Source of the DNA: Arthrinium phaeospermum
Lineage: Eukaryota; Ascomycota; Sordariomycetes; Amphisphaeriales; Apiosporaceae
DNA length: 64,000 nucleotides
Assembly (NCBI GenBank): GCA_006503535.1
Contig: QYRS01000013.1
Coordinates: forward strand, 992,001-1,056,000
Direction of reading: 5' to 3'
The notes under the pieces are model-generated. The model made no database searches and had not been told where the DNA came from. It was given only the letters and a program-made list of their open reading frames with translations. The translations under genes and the position numbers were made by a program. Positions within the stretch are counted from its first letter, which is position 1, and each line of letters starts with the position of its first letter. Positions 1 to 10,467 of this stretch are shown here, one piece after another.

Positions 1-856
1 CCGTCAACGGCGAGTTCGAGTCCATGTGCCTCGAGCACCCGGGCCGCCTCTTCTTCTTCGCCACGCTGCCTCTCAGTGCCCCGACGGAGGAGCTCCTGGC
101 GGCCATCGACTTCGTCCGGGAGCTCAAGCATTGCCGGGGCGTCATTTTGGGCACCTCGGGATTGGGGAAGGGGCTTGATGATCCGAGGTTGATACCTGTC
201 TTCAAAGCGCTTGCCAAGAACGGGCTCATGATATTCTTGCATCCGGTGAGCCCGAGTTCGGTTTGCTCTTTAGTCAAGTATACTTTATTGCTAACTGGTA
301 CGTCTAGCATTACGGTCTTCCGAGCGAAGTATGGGGGCCGCGGGCGACGGAAGAGTATGGACACGTGTTGCCCCTCGCACTCGGCTTCCCGCTCGAGACG
401 ACAATCGCGGTGGCGCGCATGTACCTCGCCGGGGTCTTCGACGAAGTGCCGGACCTCCGGATGCTCCTGGCCCACAGCGGCGGCACCCTACCGTTTCTGG
501 CGGGGAGGATCGAGAGCTGCATCGTGCACGACGGTCACCTGGTGCGGGAGGGCAAGGTCGGGCCGACGCGGAGGACGGTGTGGCAGGTGCTGAAGGAGCA
601 GATCTACCTCGACGCCGTCATCTACTCCGAGGTCGGGCTCAAGGCGGCCATCGACGCGAGCGGCGTCGATAGGCTGATGTTCGGGACCGACCACCCCTTC
701 TTCCCGCCCCTGACGAGCGACGAGCAGGGCGAGTGGGAGAGCATGACGTGGAACAAGGCGGCGGTGGAAAAGGCGCTTGGCGAGGGCAGCCAAGGCACTC
801 TGGCGGTCATGGGCGGCAATGCCATCGAAGTATTGCGACTGAAGGAGGACGCCTAG
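1..856 (+). CDS. Amidohydrolase 2 family protein, ACMSD-like decarboxylase/hydrolase (5' end missing)
   Basis: The gene runs off the left edge; the open frame starts at base 3. Visible exons are 1-245 and 308-856, with the intron at 246-307 (GTGAGC donor, GCTAAC branch, CTAG acceptor). The splice rebuilds the metal-binding stretch LHPHYGLPSEVWG. Downstream come AHSGGTLPF, with a conserved active-site His, and FGTDHPFF, with the catalytic-type Asp; both are landmarks of the TIM-barrel amidohydrolase 2 family (aminocarboxymuconate-semialdehyde decarboxylase, 5-carboxyuracil decarboxylase and similar). Family members are zinc-dependent non-oxidative decarboxylases or hydrolases of aromatic or pyrimidine acids, usually cytosolic. 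The substrate cannot be told. About 265 residues are present, so roughly the N-terminal 60-100 are missing. The family call is firm, the exact reaction open. Confidence 0.85.
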
Positions 857-1651
857 ACTAGGTGACACTAACAAATCAATACACTTGACTCTTTCCAGCC
901 TATGAAATTATGATTGGACAGCCACTACGTGATCTCCGAGCTGCAAATACTCGCAGACGTCGTCAGGAGTCACAGTAAGCAATCGGATGTCAGCACTCGA
1001 CGAATAGACTGCCATTCCCAACGCATGCAAACGAGAGGTGCTTTTTGTTTGTTTCTTTCGTCCCGGCAAATGCATTTCCGAATTCCCAGAATTGCCAACA
1101 CATATGCAGGTGTTTGCTGTCACCTATGTTAGGCAGGGGCAGTGCTTGGGGGCCTCGCCCAGTACGGCCCGTAAGCGCAGTTGCATAGCCTCGACAAGCT
1201 GCAGGGAACCGCAAATTAAGCGCGCGTGTTCCTTCTCGGCAACTGGTGTTTCCGGGAGGCTCTCATCGTTTGTTTCTTGGGTCTATTTTGTTTCGAAACA
1301 TCTGCCAGCTCAATTTAGTACGGATGTGATGCTATTCCGAATCGCCAAGGCGCCCATTCTCGAGGCGGCCGGCGAGCCAACGACGAAATGCCTGAAAACT
1401 TGGATTGGTGTTCACTTCACTCTCAATGTTGGAGGAGGCCTGTAGGATAGATGGGTATAAGAAGTTCAGCCAAGTCGCGAGATTGGAGAGTTAGTTGAGC
1501 ATTAAGCAACAGTATCATAAGAACACAGAAACAAGCACCAAGCAGTTCAGTCTACATTTGCATCATTCATCTTGCTCGACTGTCCCCTTTGAACAAGTCC
1601 TGTCTCTCGAACCTCTCAGCTCGTCACGTCCCTCAAGAAACCATCATCACC
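857..1651. other. Intergenic, promoter side of cupredoxin gene
   Basis: No supported gene. Reading frames here are short and lack family features. The right half holds a TATA-like element and a CT/CA-rich leader for the cupredoxin gene. Confidence 0.6.
1455..1460 (+). promoter_or_regulatory. Candidate TATA box of the cupredoxin gene
   Basis: GTATAA lies about 195 bases before the ATG at 1652 and is followed by a CA/CT-rich leader with tight stop spacing, as expected for a fungal secreted-protein gene. Position and sequence only; weak evidence. Confidence 0.35.
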
Positions 1652-2323
1652 ATGTTCACTACTATTTCATCCCTCACCGCGACCCTCGCCCTCTTCGCCT
1701 CCGGGGCCTTCTCCATGCCCACAGGCACAACCTGTGACAAGCCCGCCCAGGTCGCCGCGCCCCCCACCGGCGTGACGCACATTGTCATCGCGGGCGCCAA
1801 CGGGCAGCTGCGGTTCGAGCCCGAGAGCGTCATCGCCGCCGTCGGCGACATCGTCGAGTTCCGATTCCACCCCAAGAACCACAGCGTGGTGCAGTCGTCC
1901 TTCGCGGAACCCTGCGCACCTCTGGCAGCGGCAGCAATCCTACCTCCGCCGCCCGCCGCCGCCAACGGAACCGGCCACTATCCCCTTTACTCCCGCCGCC
2001 CCCATGCGGGAAGCGGCGCGACTGTTGCCGATAACAACAACCCCTTCTTCGCGGACTTCGACTTCGCGACCGCGGAGGGACCCTCCGACAACGCCTTCCA
2101 AGTCCTCGTCAGGGACACCAAGCCCGTCTGGTTCTACTGCCCGCAGCCCATGGGCGCCCACTGCACCAACGGCATGAGCGGCGTCATCAATGAGCCCCGT
2201 GACGGCCCCAACACCCTCGCGGCGTACAAGCTGGCGGCCAAGGGCAAGATGACGGTCGTGCCGCCCAAAGTGCAAGGTGGGAAGAAAGTCGCAAAGACGG
2301 AGGAGACCGAGCCTATGGCTTAG
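1652..2323 (+). CDS. Secreted cupredoxin (extracellular type-1 copper-like protein)
   Basis: Single exon, 223 residues. The frame is open further upstream to 1589, but the ATG at 1652 in a CACC context begins a clear signal peptide (MFTTISSLTATLALFASG, cleavage near residue 20), so it is the preferred start. The mature protein has one cupredoxin fold: strand motif RFEPESVIAAVGDIVEFRF, first copper ligand His in KNHSVV, then Cys, His and Met ligands in YCPQPMGAHCTNGMSG near residues 165-180. All four type-1 copper ligands are therefore visible. Fungal relatives are annotated as extracellular serine-rich or plastocyanin-like proteins; many carry a GPI signal, but this one ends in a charged tail (KTEETEPMA) and looks freely secreted. 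Redox or copper-binding role is inferred from the family. Nothing ties it to its neighbours. Confidence 0.85.
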   Translation: MFTTISSLTATLALFASGAFSMPTGTTCDKPAQVAAPPTGVTHIVIAGANGQLRFEPESVIAAVGDIVEFRFHPKNHSVVQSSFAEPCAPLAAAAILPPPPAAANGTGHYPLYSRRPHAGSGATVADNNNPFFADFDFATAEGPSDNAFQVLVRDTKPVWFYCPQPMGAHCTNGMSGVINEPRDGPNTLAAYKLAAKGKMTVVPPKVQGGKKVAKTEETEPMA

Positions 2324-2969
2324 CTATTGTGTGTTTAGATAGGAGGGACGCTGCCGAGGTATAGGTAGACATAGCATGAATGTGGGAGTTTTACAGGCGC
2401 AATGGTGTGACTATTGCTTGAACGCGGTCAGGTCATGGAATATGGATTTTGGTTCGTGATAGGAAAAATAGAACAGCTCTGGTAATTCAATATTTGGCTC
2501 TGCGCTTTTCTTGTTTGGAGGTGTTGATCAGCACATGTCGTGAATCCGACGCCGCTGACTGGCCCAATGTACACCTGTGTGATTGCTTGCACCAGATCAA
2601 CTTGGCAAGGATTGCATTGAAGTGCTGAAGTCTACCCATCAAGACATCGCCCGAAAAGCAAATAATGCCTTGAGGAGGATGGAGGAGCGAGTTACTGGGC
2701 ATGAAAATACTCGATTCGCTCCTTACAATACAGCACCTGATCGCTCAAAAACGTATTTCGGTTTCTCAAAAAATAAGATAAACGAGGCTCAGTATTTATG
2801 AGTAAAAAGAATCAATGCAGCGATTTATACGCGAAAAACCACGTTCGTTGCCTGATCCCCGTGCGTTCCATCGCTACCTGCCATCGTTTCCGCCCGACCA
2901 CATAACGAAGGTCAAGTACGACCTCACAAGAACGGTCCCTAAGACAGAGCCACGGCTGGTCCCGCTGGT
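2324..2969. other. Intergenic between convergent genes
   Basis: The 3' ends of the cupredoxin gene (plus) and the orphan gene (minus) face each other here. No gene, RNA or repeat recognised. Confidence 0.6.
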
Positions 2970-3682
2970 CTAGGCCCAGCGAGAAGCTGAGAGGCCCTTC
3001 AGGCCATTGGCCGCCATGTACGACTTCTGCTCCTCTCTGTACGTCTTGTTGAAGGTGAATTCAACAAGGGGCCCGCCGCCAAGAACGGTGCTCTTGTCGG
3101 CGGGCAGAGGAGTCGAGACGATGGCCTCACGGGCTCCGAAGGCCGTGTCGACCAGCACCTTCTCAGAGGTCTCGCGGGCGGGGGTTGACTTGAGAATGGT
3201 GGCCGAAGGGTGGGCGTCAGCCTGGTCCGTGGACTCTGTCTTCTGGACAGGCTCGAGTGTGGTCAGGGCTGTTGAAGGACTATGTCAGCTTTGGACTCTC
3301 ATAGACTGTGGAAATTGAGTCCAGTAGGCGGCCTGGACTTACACTTGATCTTGAACCATCGAGGGAATCCCACCTCCCGCCATTCCTTCAACTCTTGTCC
3401 ATCCTTGGCTGTGTAGTAAAGTTAGTAGGGCTTACCAAGGGGATGCAAAATACTACTTACCTTCCATATTGGGACAGCCGGCAGCCATCCAGGCTTCGTG
3501 CTCGATCCTGTTCTTCTCTGTAGGTACATTAGCATACACCTGTCCCAGGCCACTGTTGTCTCTATGCAGTCAGTCAACTTACCATCGACAGCCTTCTTTA
3601 GCTGCTCCGAATCTCCCATGCTCTGTTGCAGTTGGGCAACAAGTGCCTCGACGATGGCATAGTTGTAAGCAACAGTATCCAT
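2970..3682 (-). CDS. Hypothetical protein, four exons
   Basis: Exons on the minus strand: 3682-3583, 3517-3461, 3408-3343 and 3268-2970, joined through GTAAGT/GTAAGT/GTAAGT donors and CAG/CAG/CAG acceptors. Phases fit and give 173 residues without internal stops. The first exon encodes an amphipathic helix (YNYAIVEALVAQLQQSMG). The middle is charged and Trp-containing (EWREVGFPRWFKIK). The C-terminal half is polar and probably disordered, ending LKGLSASRWA. No signal peptide, membrane segment or known domain is recognised, so no function is offered. Consistent splicing in short introns is the main reason to believe the gene is real. An additional upstream exon cannot be excluded. Confidence 0.6.
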
Positions 3683-5003
3683 GATGCTGTTCGGCTGCTA
3701 TCCCAACGGTCTGTCGCCGAGGTTGAACAAACTTGGCGAAGCGAGATAGTGTAATAACGATTGTTCGAGTGGCTGCAACAGTGGTTGCGATACTGGTTAT
3801 TCCGGTGATGATCCCAGATCTCTAGATGAGAGAATGTGGTGTTGAGTGTGTGTGTGTGGAATAATGGAAGAGGACGAAAACAAGAGGGGATGGTGTGGTA
3901 TTTATGCCAGTCGGGTAGGTAGCAAGAGGCAGTGGTGAATGCAAAGGTTACTAGATTTTGGTAACCAAAGGCCAATATGATTGAATACGAGCGAGCGTGT
4001 AAGTGAATGGGTCAGTACTGGCCAGCATAACGCTTTCACTCGACGTTGCGTGACCATCTAAGTGACGCGTACACAACGTTGACGGAACCGTCACCTCGAT
4101 TTGACGGGTAGTGATGGTTAATGAATGGTGTAGTAAAGAAGCGATATACTGCGGACCAGAGTGAGAGCTGGCACCTTGCTTACAGAAATCGCCAAAGAAT
4201 CTTTAAAAACCGCTGGAGAAAATATTGTGATGACGCAGGATTGCTTGTAGAGCAAGAAGTCACTGTATAAGCATTGTCCTGACTACCAGGGATAAGAGCC
4301 AGTGCAATGAATGGCTCGAGGAATAATCGTTAGGGCAGACGAAACAATACGATTATCACCTATTTACCTGGTTCCAGTAGCCGGCAGTTCTACACGGTAT
4401 CTATTAATTAATGGGCCATAGAGAGAGTGAACTATACAGAACAACCGATTGTTGTATGGCTGCCCAACAATGTTACAGTAGGAGACAGAGCCTACACACT
4501 CTGAAAAGTGCACCGTGAATAAACGGGTCGCGTACATGTGAAGATAATCACACCACTAGTAATTCAATTTGTCAAAACCTTGCAACGTGACTTGGTGGCC
4601 ACTCATGAACCAGGAGCAGAAAGAGTTAAGTCCGGGATGAAGAGACGATTGTCTATATCATACTGCGATTATCCCATTAACAATAACAACGCCGGACAAG
4701 AGGCTGTTCAGTTAGAGACAAAAGAACACAGACAACAGCTTTTTGAGCAGCAGTGAGATAGCTGACAGTTGTTGTTCATGGAAAGAGCATCGTCTTGACG
4801 GATCACAGGAGAGAAATGATATTTCAAATACCAGTCGTAAGTTGAGAGGGCGAACAGAACAGGACGGGTGACAAAGAAGAATAGACCAACTTTAGCAGGG
4901 CAAGAGTCCTCTCACAATAGAGGAGAAATGTGCTTGGGACCCGAGATATATCTAGTAATAATATTGAATTGTATCTGAAGCTATTCTAAAACCTACCCAA
5001 AAT
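3683..5003. other. Intergenic upstream of the orphan gene
   Basis: Holds the promoter of the orphan gene, then about 1 kb of somewhat AT-richer DNA reaching the 3' end of the acyltransferase-3 gene. The short reading frame at 4538-4756 has no support. No transposon remnant was recognised. Confidence 0.5.
3897..3908 (-). promoter_or_regulatory. Candidate TATA-like element of the orphan gene
   Basis: On the minus strand this reads GGCATAAATACC, about 215 bases upstream of the ATG at 3682. It is a plausible TATA element by sequence and distance only. Confidence 0.3.
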
Positions 5004-6860
5004 CTACTTCTTCCAAGCCCAGTTCGCCAGCGCCCGCGTCAGTTTCACCATCGGCACATCCACGGCCCGGCAGAACACGTCGGCCACCCAGAACAGCACA
5101 AACGTGTTCACCAGCGTGGCCCAGAGCGCCGACCCCATGTAAGCCGACCAGGACTGCTGCAGCACCGTATCTGCCACGTCGTCGAGCCCAGTCTTGCGCA
5201 GGCCGAGGGCCGCCTCCTCGGCGCCCAGCCACGCGGCCCAGGCGGGGTTCAGGAAGCGCGTGCCGACCGTGTGGATCACGCTGCCGTGGGCGAGATACAG
5301 CGCGTAGGAGATTCTACCAAGGTACTGCGAAAAGGCCGTGGTGAAGGGGCGCTGCAGCAGAGGCTGTCTGCCAGCATCAGAAGAGCCCGAGGATTCTGGC
5401 ACGGTCAACGGCAGAGTGGGGATGCGTGGTGTGTCGACAGTACCCGCTTTGCCGCCGCCGCCGCGCAGAGGAAGAGATGGCGAGTACATGAGGGCGAGGA
5501 TGAAAAGGACAGAGCCTACAGAGATCCAAAACCACTGCGTCTGTTCTTCGCCGTCTTCATAAAAAGCAGGCACAGAGATCGAGAGGGTTCGGAAACCCGG
5601 AGACTTGTAGCCATCGTTTTCTGGGTAGCTCAGGAGGTGCAATGCAAGGAAGAATAGGGACAGTGTCGCTATGTGCCTGACTACATCCAGCGAACGTCTC
5701 GATCTATTGATTTTAGTTGTAGTAACCGCATTCGCGGACTGGCTGCTCTTCCCCCTGGGAGGCAAAAGGATGGACAGTTCGGCCAGCAAGAGCCCCGAGC
5801 AGAACAGGGCCATGTCAAGATCCCCGAGCTGGGCCAGCCAGCACGCGAAGCCAAACGTCACGCTCATATGCAGCCAGCGCTTGGCCTTCATAAAGGCCAG
5901 GAGCAGAAGGAACACCAGTAAGGACCCCTTAAACTCCACGGGTATCGTCCATAGATGCCCATTGTATGGCGGGCTGTACAAGTTGACCCGGCCGTCGATG
6001 TTGCGGAACGGGTTAACCAACTTCACAGTATGGGCCCACCAGTGCTGGAGCTGCCTACGCAGTGTGCTCCCGCGAGGCGGCCCTCCGGAGCCGGTCGGAT
6101 CCTTCTGGAAGACGCCGTCGTAGCGCACCAGCGCCAGGTTGACAAGCGTCGCCACGACGATGGGCAGGTACAGGCGGAGGGGCCGGCGGAACAGCGAGCC
6201 GGCGAGCGAGTCGAGGGCCCGGTCGAGCTGCCCCCGGTGGATCAGGGTGAGCGTCTTGACGGCGATGACGTAGCCCGAGACGACGAAGAAGACGGTCACG
6301 CTCGCGCGGCCCGAGTGCAGCGCCCGCACGACAGGGCGCTGGAGGAAGAGGTCCGTCCCCGGGTGCGCGTCATCGTTGACGCCGCCGCCGCCGCCGCCGC
6401 TGCTGCTGTGCCAGCCCCGGCGCAGGAACGGGAACCACAGGTAGCCCCAGTGGAACACGTAGACGATGAGGGCGGCGACGCCGCGCACCCCGTCCAGGTA
6501 GGCCGTCGGGCTGAGAGGCCGTTCGGTTGCCGCTGACGTCCTGACACCGCCCGGAGAGCGCCTGCGGGCATTGCAGACGCGTCGTGTAAGCGAAGTGATG
6601 AAGGAAGGGACGAGGAGGGCAAGCAGGGAGATGGCGCAAGACAGGACGCGCCGTAGCAGTCTTTGCATCGCCGGCGAGATACCCCAGAGTCGCGTATAGC
6701 CGGCCCACGTCCTCGAGCCACGCCGGGATCGTTTCTTCTCGGACAGTAGACTCGTGTCCATCCCTTCCCCTTCATCGGTTCCATCCGACATGGAGCACCG
6801 GGGGTCTACTAAGGGCTCGCTCGCTTCGACGTCTGCATACTCGGACCGGGCCTCTAACAT
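5004..6860 (-). CDS. Acyltransferase 3 family membrane protein
   Basis: Single exon, 618 residues, start ATG at 6860. The first ~110 residues are polar with one hydrophobic segment (VLSCAISLLALLVPSFITSL, near 71-90). The family signature follows: YLDGVRGVAALIVYVFHWGY near 119-138, with the conserved Arg and His, then VTVFFVVSGYVIAVKT and GHLWTIPVEFKGS. Several further hydrophobic segments and the C-terminal YLGRISYALYLAHG motif complete the usual ten-or-so helix OafA/YrhL-type fold (Pfam Acyl_transf_3). Bacterial members O-acylate cell-surface sugars; fungal members are mostly uncharacterised, and some act on secondary metabolites. The donor and acceptor here are unknown. A glycine run near residue 155 is coded by a GCC repeat. 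The gene stands alone on its strand. Confidence 0.85.
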   Translation of the reverse strand: MLEARSEYADVEASEPLVDPRCSMSDGTDEGEGMDTSLLSEKKRSRRGSRTWAGYTRLWGISPAMQRLLRRVLSCAISLLALLVPSFITSLTRRVCNARRRSPGGVRTSAATERPLSPTAYLDGVRGVAALIVYVFHWGYLWFPFLRRGWHSSSGGGGGGVNDDAHPGTDLFLQRPVVRALHSGRASVTVFFVVSGYVIAVKTLTLIHRGQLDRALDSLAGSLFRRPLRLYLPIVVATLVNLALVRYDGVFQKDPTGSGGPPRGSTLRRQLQHWWAHTVKLVNPFRNIDGRVNLYSPPYNGHLWTIPVEFKGSLLVFLLLLAFMKAKRWLHMSVTFGFACWLAQLGDLDMALFCSGLLLAELSILLPPRGKSSQSANAVTTTKINRSRRSLDVVRHIATLSLFFLALHLLSYPENDGYKSPGFRTLSISVPAFYEDGEEQTQWFWISVGSVLFILALMYSPSLPLRGGGGKAGTVDTPRIPTLPLTVPESSGSSDAGRQPLLQRPFTTAFSQYLGRISYALYLAHGSVIHTVGTRFLNPAWAAWLGAEEAALGLRKTGLDDVADTVLQQSWSAYMGSALWATLVNTFVLFWVADVFCRAVDVPMVKLTRALANWAWKK

Positions 6861-6913
6861 GATGTTGATGGTGATGGTAATGATATAGGAAAATCAGGGA
6901 ATAACGGTATGCA

Positions 6914-6946
<33 letters not shown>

Positions 6947-8110
6947 GCCTCTTGCCCTCCGCCTGTCTGTTAGTATTTCACTCATGCCTAGAGTACCTAC
7001 TCAGCTGGAATGCTACAAATACTTCCAGCCGAATCAGCCAACCGTTGAAGGGTGTCAGCCCAGGGATCAGATAATAAGCCCACATTCCCAGGGGCAGATG
7101 ACAGGGTCTTGCAACGCGACACAAACGTCGCATTCCACACCTGGGCCATGGAGACCTATAAACCCAACTAGGGTCCAGTCGCTGCAAGCCATCTTCCATC
7201 AAAACATTTGACACGTATTAAGTAAGACAACAGTTTACGTGCCTGGAGCGAGAACAGGCAGCACAGTCAGTCTCCTTGCGTCGTGCAGAGAGGTATCGTG
7301 TAAATGGTGAATGGATGCAGGTTTGGGTGGGGCAAATCTGCGTGGGGTGGGTGGGTAAGTATGTACCTTAAGTACTTAATGGACTCAGATCCTCGCGTGT
7401 CGGACTTGGTGCTTGGTGGAAAGGAAGTTGAGCACACACAATCCAGCCCACTGATCTCCGTACACCGGCGGGGACCTGGCCAATATTCACTGCATTGCTC
7501 GATCCATGTGGGCACGATAGGCACATTCTATACTACTGTATCAACGGACATCAGGCAGAATCCCTCTCTCTCTGGTTCTCGTGCTCCATCCATACAGTCT
7601 GTACTTATATCAATATTTACCCAAGGAGTGTTGGTCTGATCAGAGATCCAACACAACACAAGCCTCGCAGCGCCATGTAAGTTTTGAGATGGTATAAACA
7701 AACACCAGAATACCCCTATGGCCTATCCTCTGCAGCCGCTTCCCTTCCTTTCCCTGATTGTGAAACGCCCGGAACCTCTGCTTTGTAGTCGAGAAGGTCT
7801 CCCTCCCCTTTCGCACCAATAATAACTCCGACCACGCAACTGGTCCCCAATTTGCTGTGAATGGCTCTCCTCTCCGTCCATCTTGTTTATGCATTTCGCC
7901 GCAAGAAATCGAGTCTTGTACGACTCGTCATCGCAACGTTACCGGCCAAAGGCAGTTCAAGCCTTCGCGCATCTGTATTATGTACAATCCAAACATCTCC
8001 AAGGTAATACACGCTACATGCTATCTGTGACACCCCTAGCAGTCCTCCACCCAGCTAGAATCGCTGGAATATACGTCCCGGGCAGGCTAAAGTAGGCTCT
8101 TCCCCACGAA
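6861..8110. other. Intergenic, promoter of the acyltransferase-3 gene
   Basis: Contains the TTG repeat at 6914-6946 next to the acyltransferase-3 start, then about 1.1 kb with no supported gene. The right edge is the 3' end of Snf5. Confidence 0.55.
6914..6946. repeat. (TTG)n microsatellite
   Basis: About eleven TTG units directly upstream of the acyltransferase-3 start codon on the minus strand, so it would be a CAA tract in its leader or promoter. Confidence 0.9.
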
Positions 8111-10467
8111 TCAAGTGCCTTTCGCCAACCGAGCCTCGACCTTTTCGCGGTGAGACCGGTTTTTGAGGTGGACCAGGAAGTTCTCTGCTGACATATCCGG
8201 ACCGGGCGTATACAGCTTGCCGGGGCAGTCCAAACATCGTATCCGCGGGAGGAAGAAGAACCGGACGTTTGGGGGGATGGCAGCGCCTGGCTGTGGCATG
8301 GGAGCAGGGCTGTCCGTGTTGCTGTCCACAGCGCTGTAGCGCATGGTCCCTTCAAAGGAGTCGTTGGCGTACGTGTCCGTTTCTTTGAATTTTTGAAGAG
8401 CATCTGTGAGCCACCCTGGTGGCGGGGGCTTTGAGGGAGTGTGAGCAACCAGTGGAAGTAAAAGATACAATGGACTGGGAAGGGGGCATGTCACAGGTCA
8501 TACATGTTAGACCGATAAGGGAAAAGGGGACGATGGCTATGGGGAGGAGGGTGCGGGGGCAAGGGGGCAAAATGTCTTACTGGATGGGGTTGGGCACCGC
8601 CGGGTGCTGGCGGGGGAGGAGCAGCAACACGACCAATCTGACCAGGTGGTGCACTTCCGGGGGTTTTGGACACTGCAGCCGCAGTAGCCACATGTGATGA
8701 GTTCGGTGTCGACGGAGGCGGCATCGAAGTCCGCTGAGATACACTCGGGGCTCTGGCGTGTGATTGTGACGGGGTTTGGGAACCTGCAAGGGATGCCTGC
8801 CTCGTCTTCATCTCTCGGAAGAACCTCTTGAGCTTATCCTTGCCGACTTTCAGAGTCACCCAGTAGTGTTGCGGTTCTTCGGTGCCCTCGCGCGTTAGTT
8901 CACGCCCAAACTTCCTAGATACACGGGTCTCGTGGTGATGTATCGTGGCCTCAGGTGTCTCTGAGCGACCAAGATTGGCCATGCGTTGCTGGGCAGCAGA
9001 TGCGGCTCCACGCATACCGCGGGTTCTAGCCGTACCGGCCAATTGCGAAGCCGCAGGGGAGTCGGGAGAAGAATCCTCGCTGGAGTCGGAATCCGAGATT
9101 TCCCCTTCGCGCGCGCCTGGGCGTTTACGCCCAGTGCCCGGAGCACCGGCAACCTTCTTGTAGAGCCTGCTGTCCTCCACATCTGTCACAGCGCCTGGTA
9201 AGGTAGAGGAGACAACCAAAGTGCGTATCGTCCTTTGCCTCTCTTTCAGGTCGGGCAGAGACGGACCACCTCTGCGGTTCACCGAGCGTTTCTGCCGTCG
9301 CTGCTCCCTTTGGAAGATGACCTCATTCCTCTCGAGCTCGGCCTCGCTGAGTTCGTACAGGTACGGTGCAAACTCCTTAGCTTGCTGCTGCGGCCTGAAG
9401 ACGGTTGGGAGAGGCGAAGGTAAGAAGGCAGCAACCAGGTCGGCGTCCTCTATAGGCCTGCCATCGAATGGATGTCCAATAATGTACAAGCTGCGCGTGA
9501 ATAGCTGACTCTGCTCCCGGATGCAATGCGCAATCGCCGTGGCAAACTCCCCACTAAGAGAAAGCTCCTTGGCCATGCTGGCAGCGAATTCCTCGGGAGA
9601 ATTCATTGGGTTGTTGATTTCCCACTCGAACTGGTCCATCAAAGTATGTGCGCCAATCGTAATGTTCAGTTTGATCAATATTCGCATCTCGTCGTTCTTC
9701 CAGGCCGAGTACGGCAACTCGGGATCCAGCGCATCCTCGTCAGAGAAGACGAAGGGGAAGAAGTCATTCAGTTGCTCGTGCATTTGCTGCAGAACCTGTT
9801 CGTAAACGGGCTGTGCAGCCGGAGGCTTCAGTCCCATGTCTTCGACCAACTGCATGGCAAAGAGCTCGGGGGCGGCCAATCGCTCGTGGAGGTTCCAGGT
9901 GAAGGTGTCGCGCAACCTGATCTTGTCCCAATCCACGTCCAAACGTACAGGTACGAGCTCTTCGTGCTGTTCTGCTTGTTGCTTCATATCCTTCCTCTTC
10001 CATTTGAATGCCGGCGTGGTGCGGGTGCCGGGACGGGGTTTCTGCGAGGGGTATAGCACCCTCGAGGTGCTACCGATCTCTGTTCTTCCATTGCCATAGC
10101 CGCTGTAGCCTTCGCCATAAAGTCTACTGGGAGTGAACCATGCGCGATAGGTATCCCTCACGAGTTTGTAGTCGCCAATCATGTTCTTCACATGCTTGAT
10201 GTGCTTGGTCTGCTTTTCGATATCAGTAACCATGGCAGCGGCATGTACATGATCCTTTGCGATGATATTCGATATGGTGTAGTCGTTGAACCAGTCCTTG
10301 TCGCGAACTGGCACCGCCGCGGTGTTTTCGGACTCGGGCGCATCGGGCCTGTCTTTTGGTGTCGAGGTAGCCGAATGCTCTGATTTGGCTGTCGATGCTG
10401 ATGATGGAGCTGCGGTCGAACCCGCGGGCGCATTGAATGCCGCTCCGGAGTCCTGTTTGGTGGCCAT
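8111..10467 (-). CDS. snf5: SWI/SNF chromatin-remodelling complex subunit Snf5 (SMARCB1/INI1 family)
   Basis: Exons 10467-8581 and 8428-8111, intron 8580-8429 (GTAAGA donor, AAAG acceptor, phase 0), giving 734 residues. Residues about 170-390 are the SNF5 domain, with two repeats: [18 protein letters not shown] near 172 and [20 protein letters not shown] near 260. A low-complexity Ser/Pro-rich region follows. The second exon encodes a conserved fungal tail with [24 protein letters not shown] and [20 protein letters not shown], ending [15 protein letters not shown]. Reading through the intron gives a stop after ~660 residues and loses this tail, so splicing is clearly right. Snf5 is a core subunit of the nuclear SWI/SNF nucleosome remodeller. 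The CxxC plus HxxxxxH spacing in the tail suggests a small zinc-binding unit. Confidence 0.93.
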
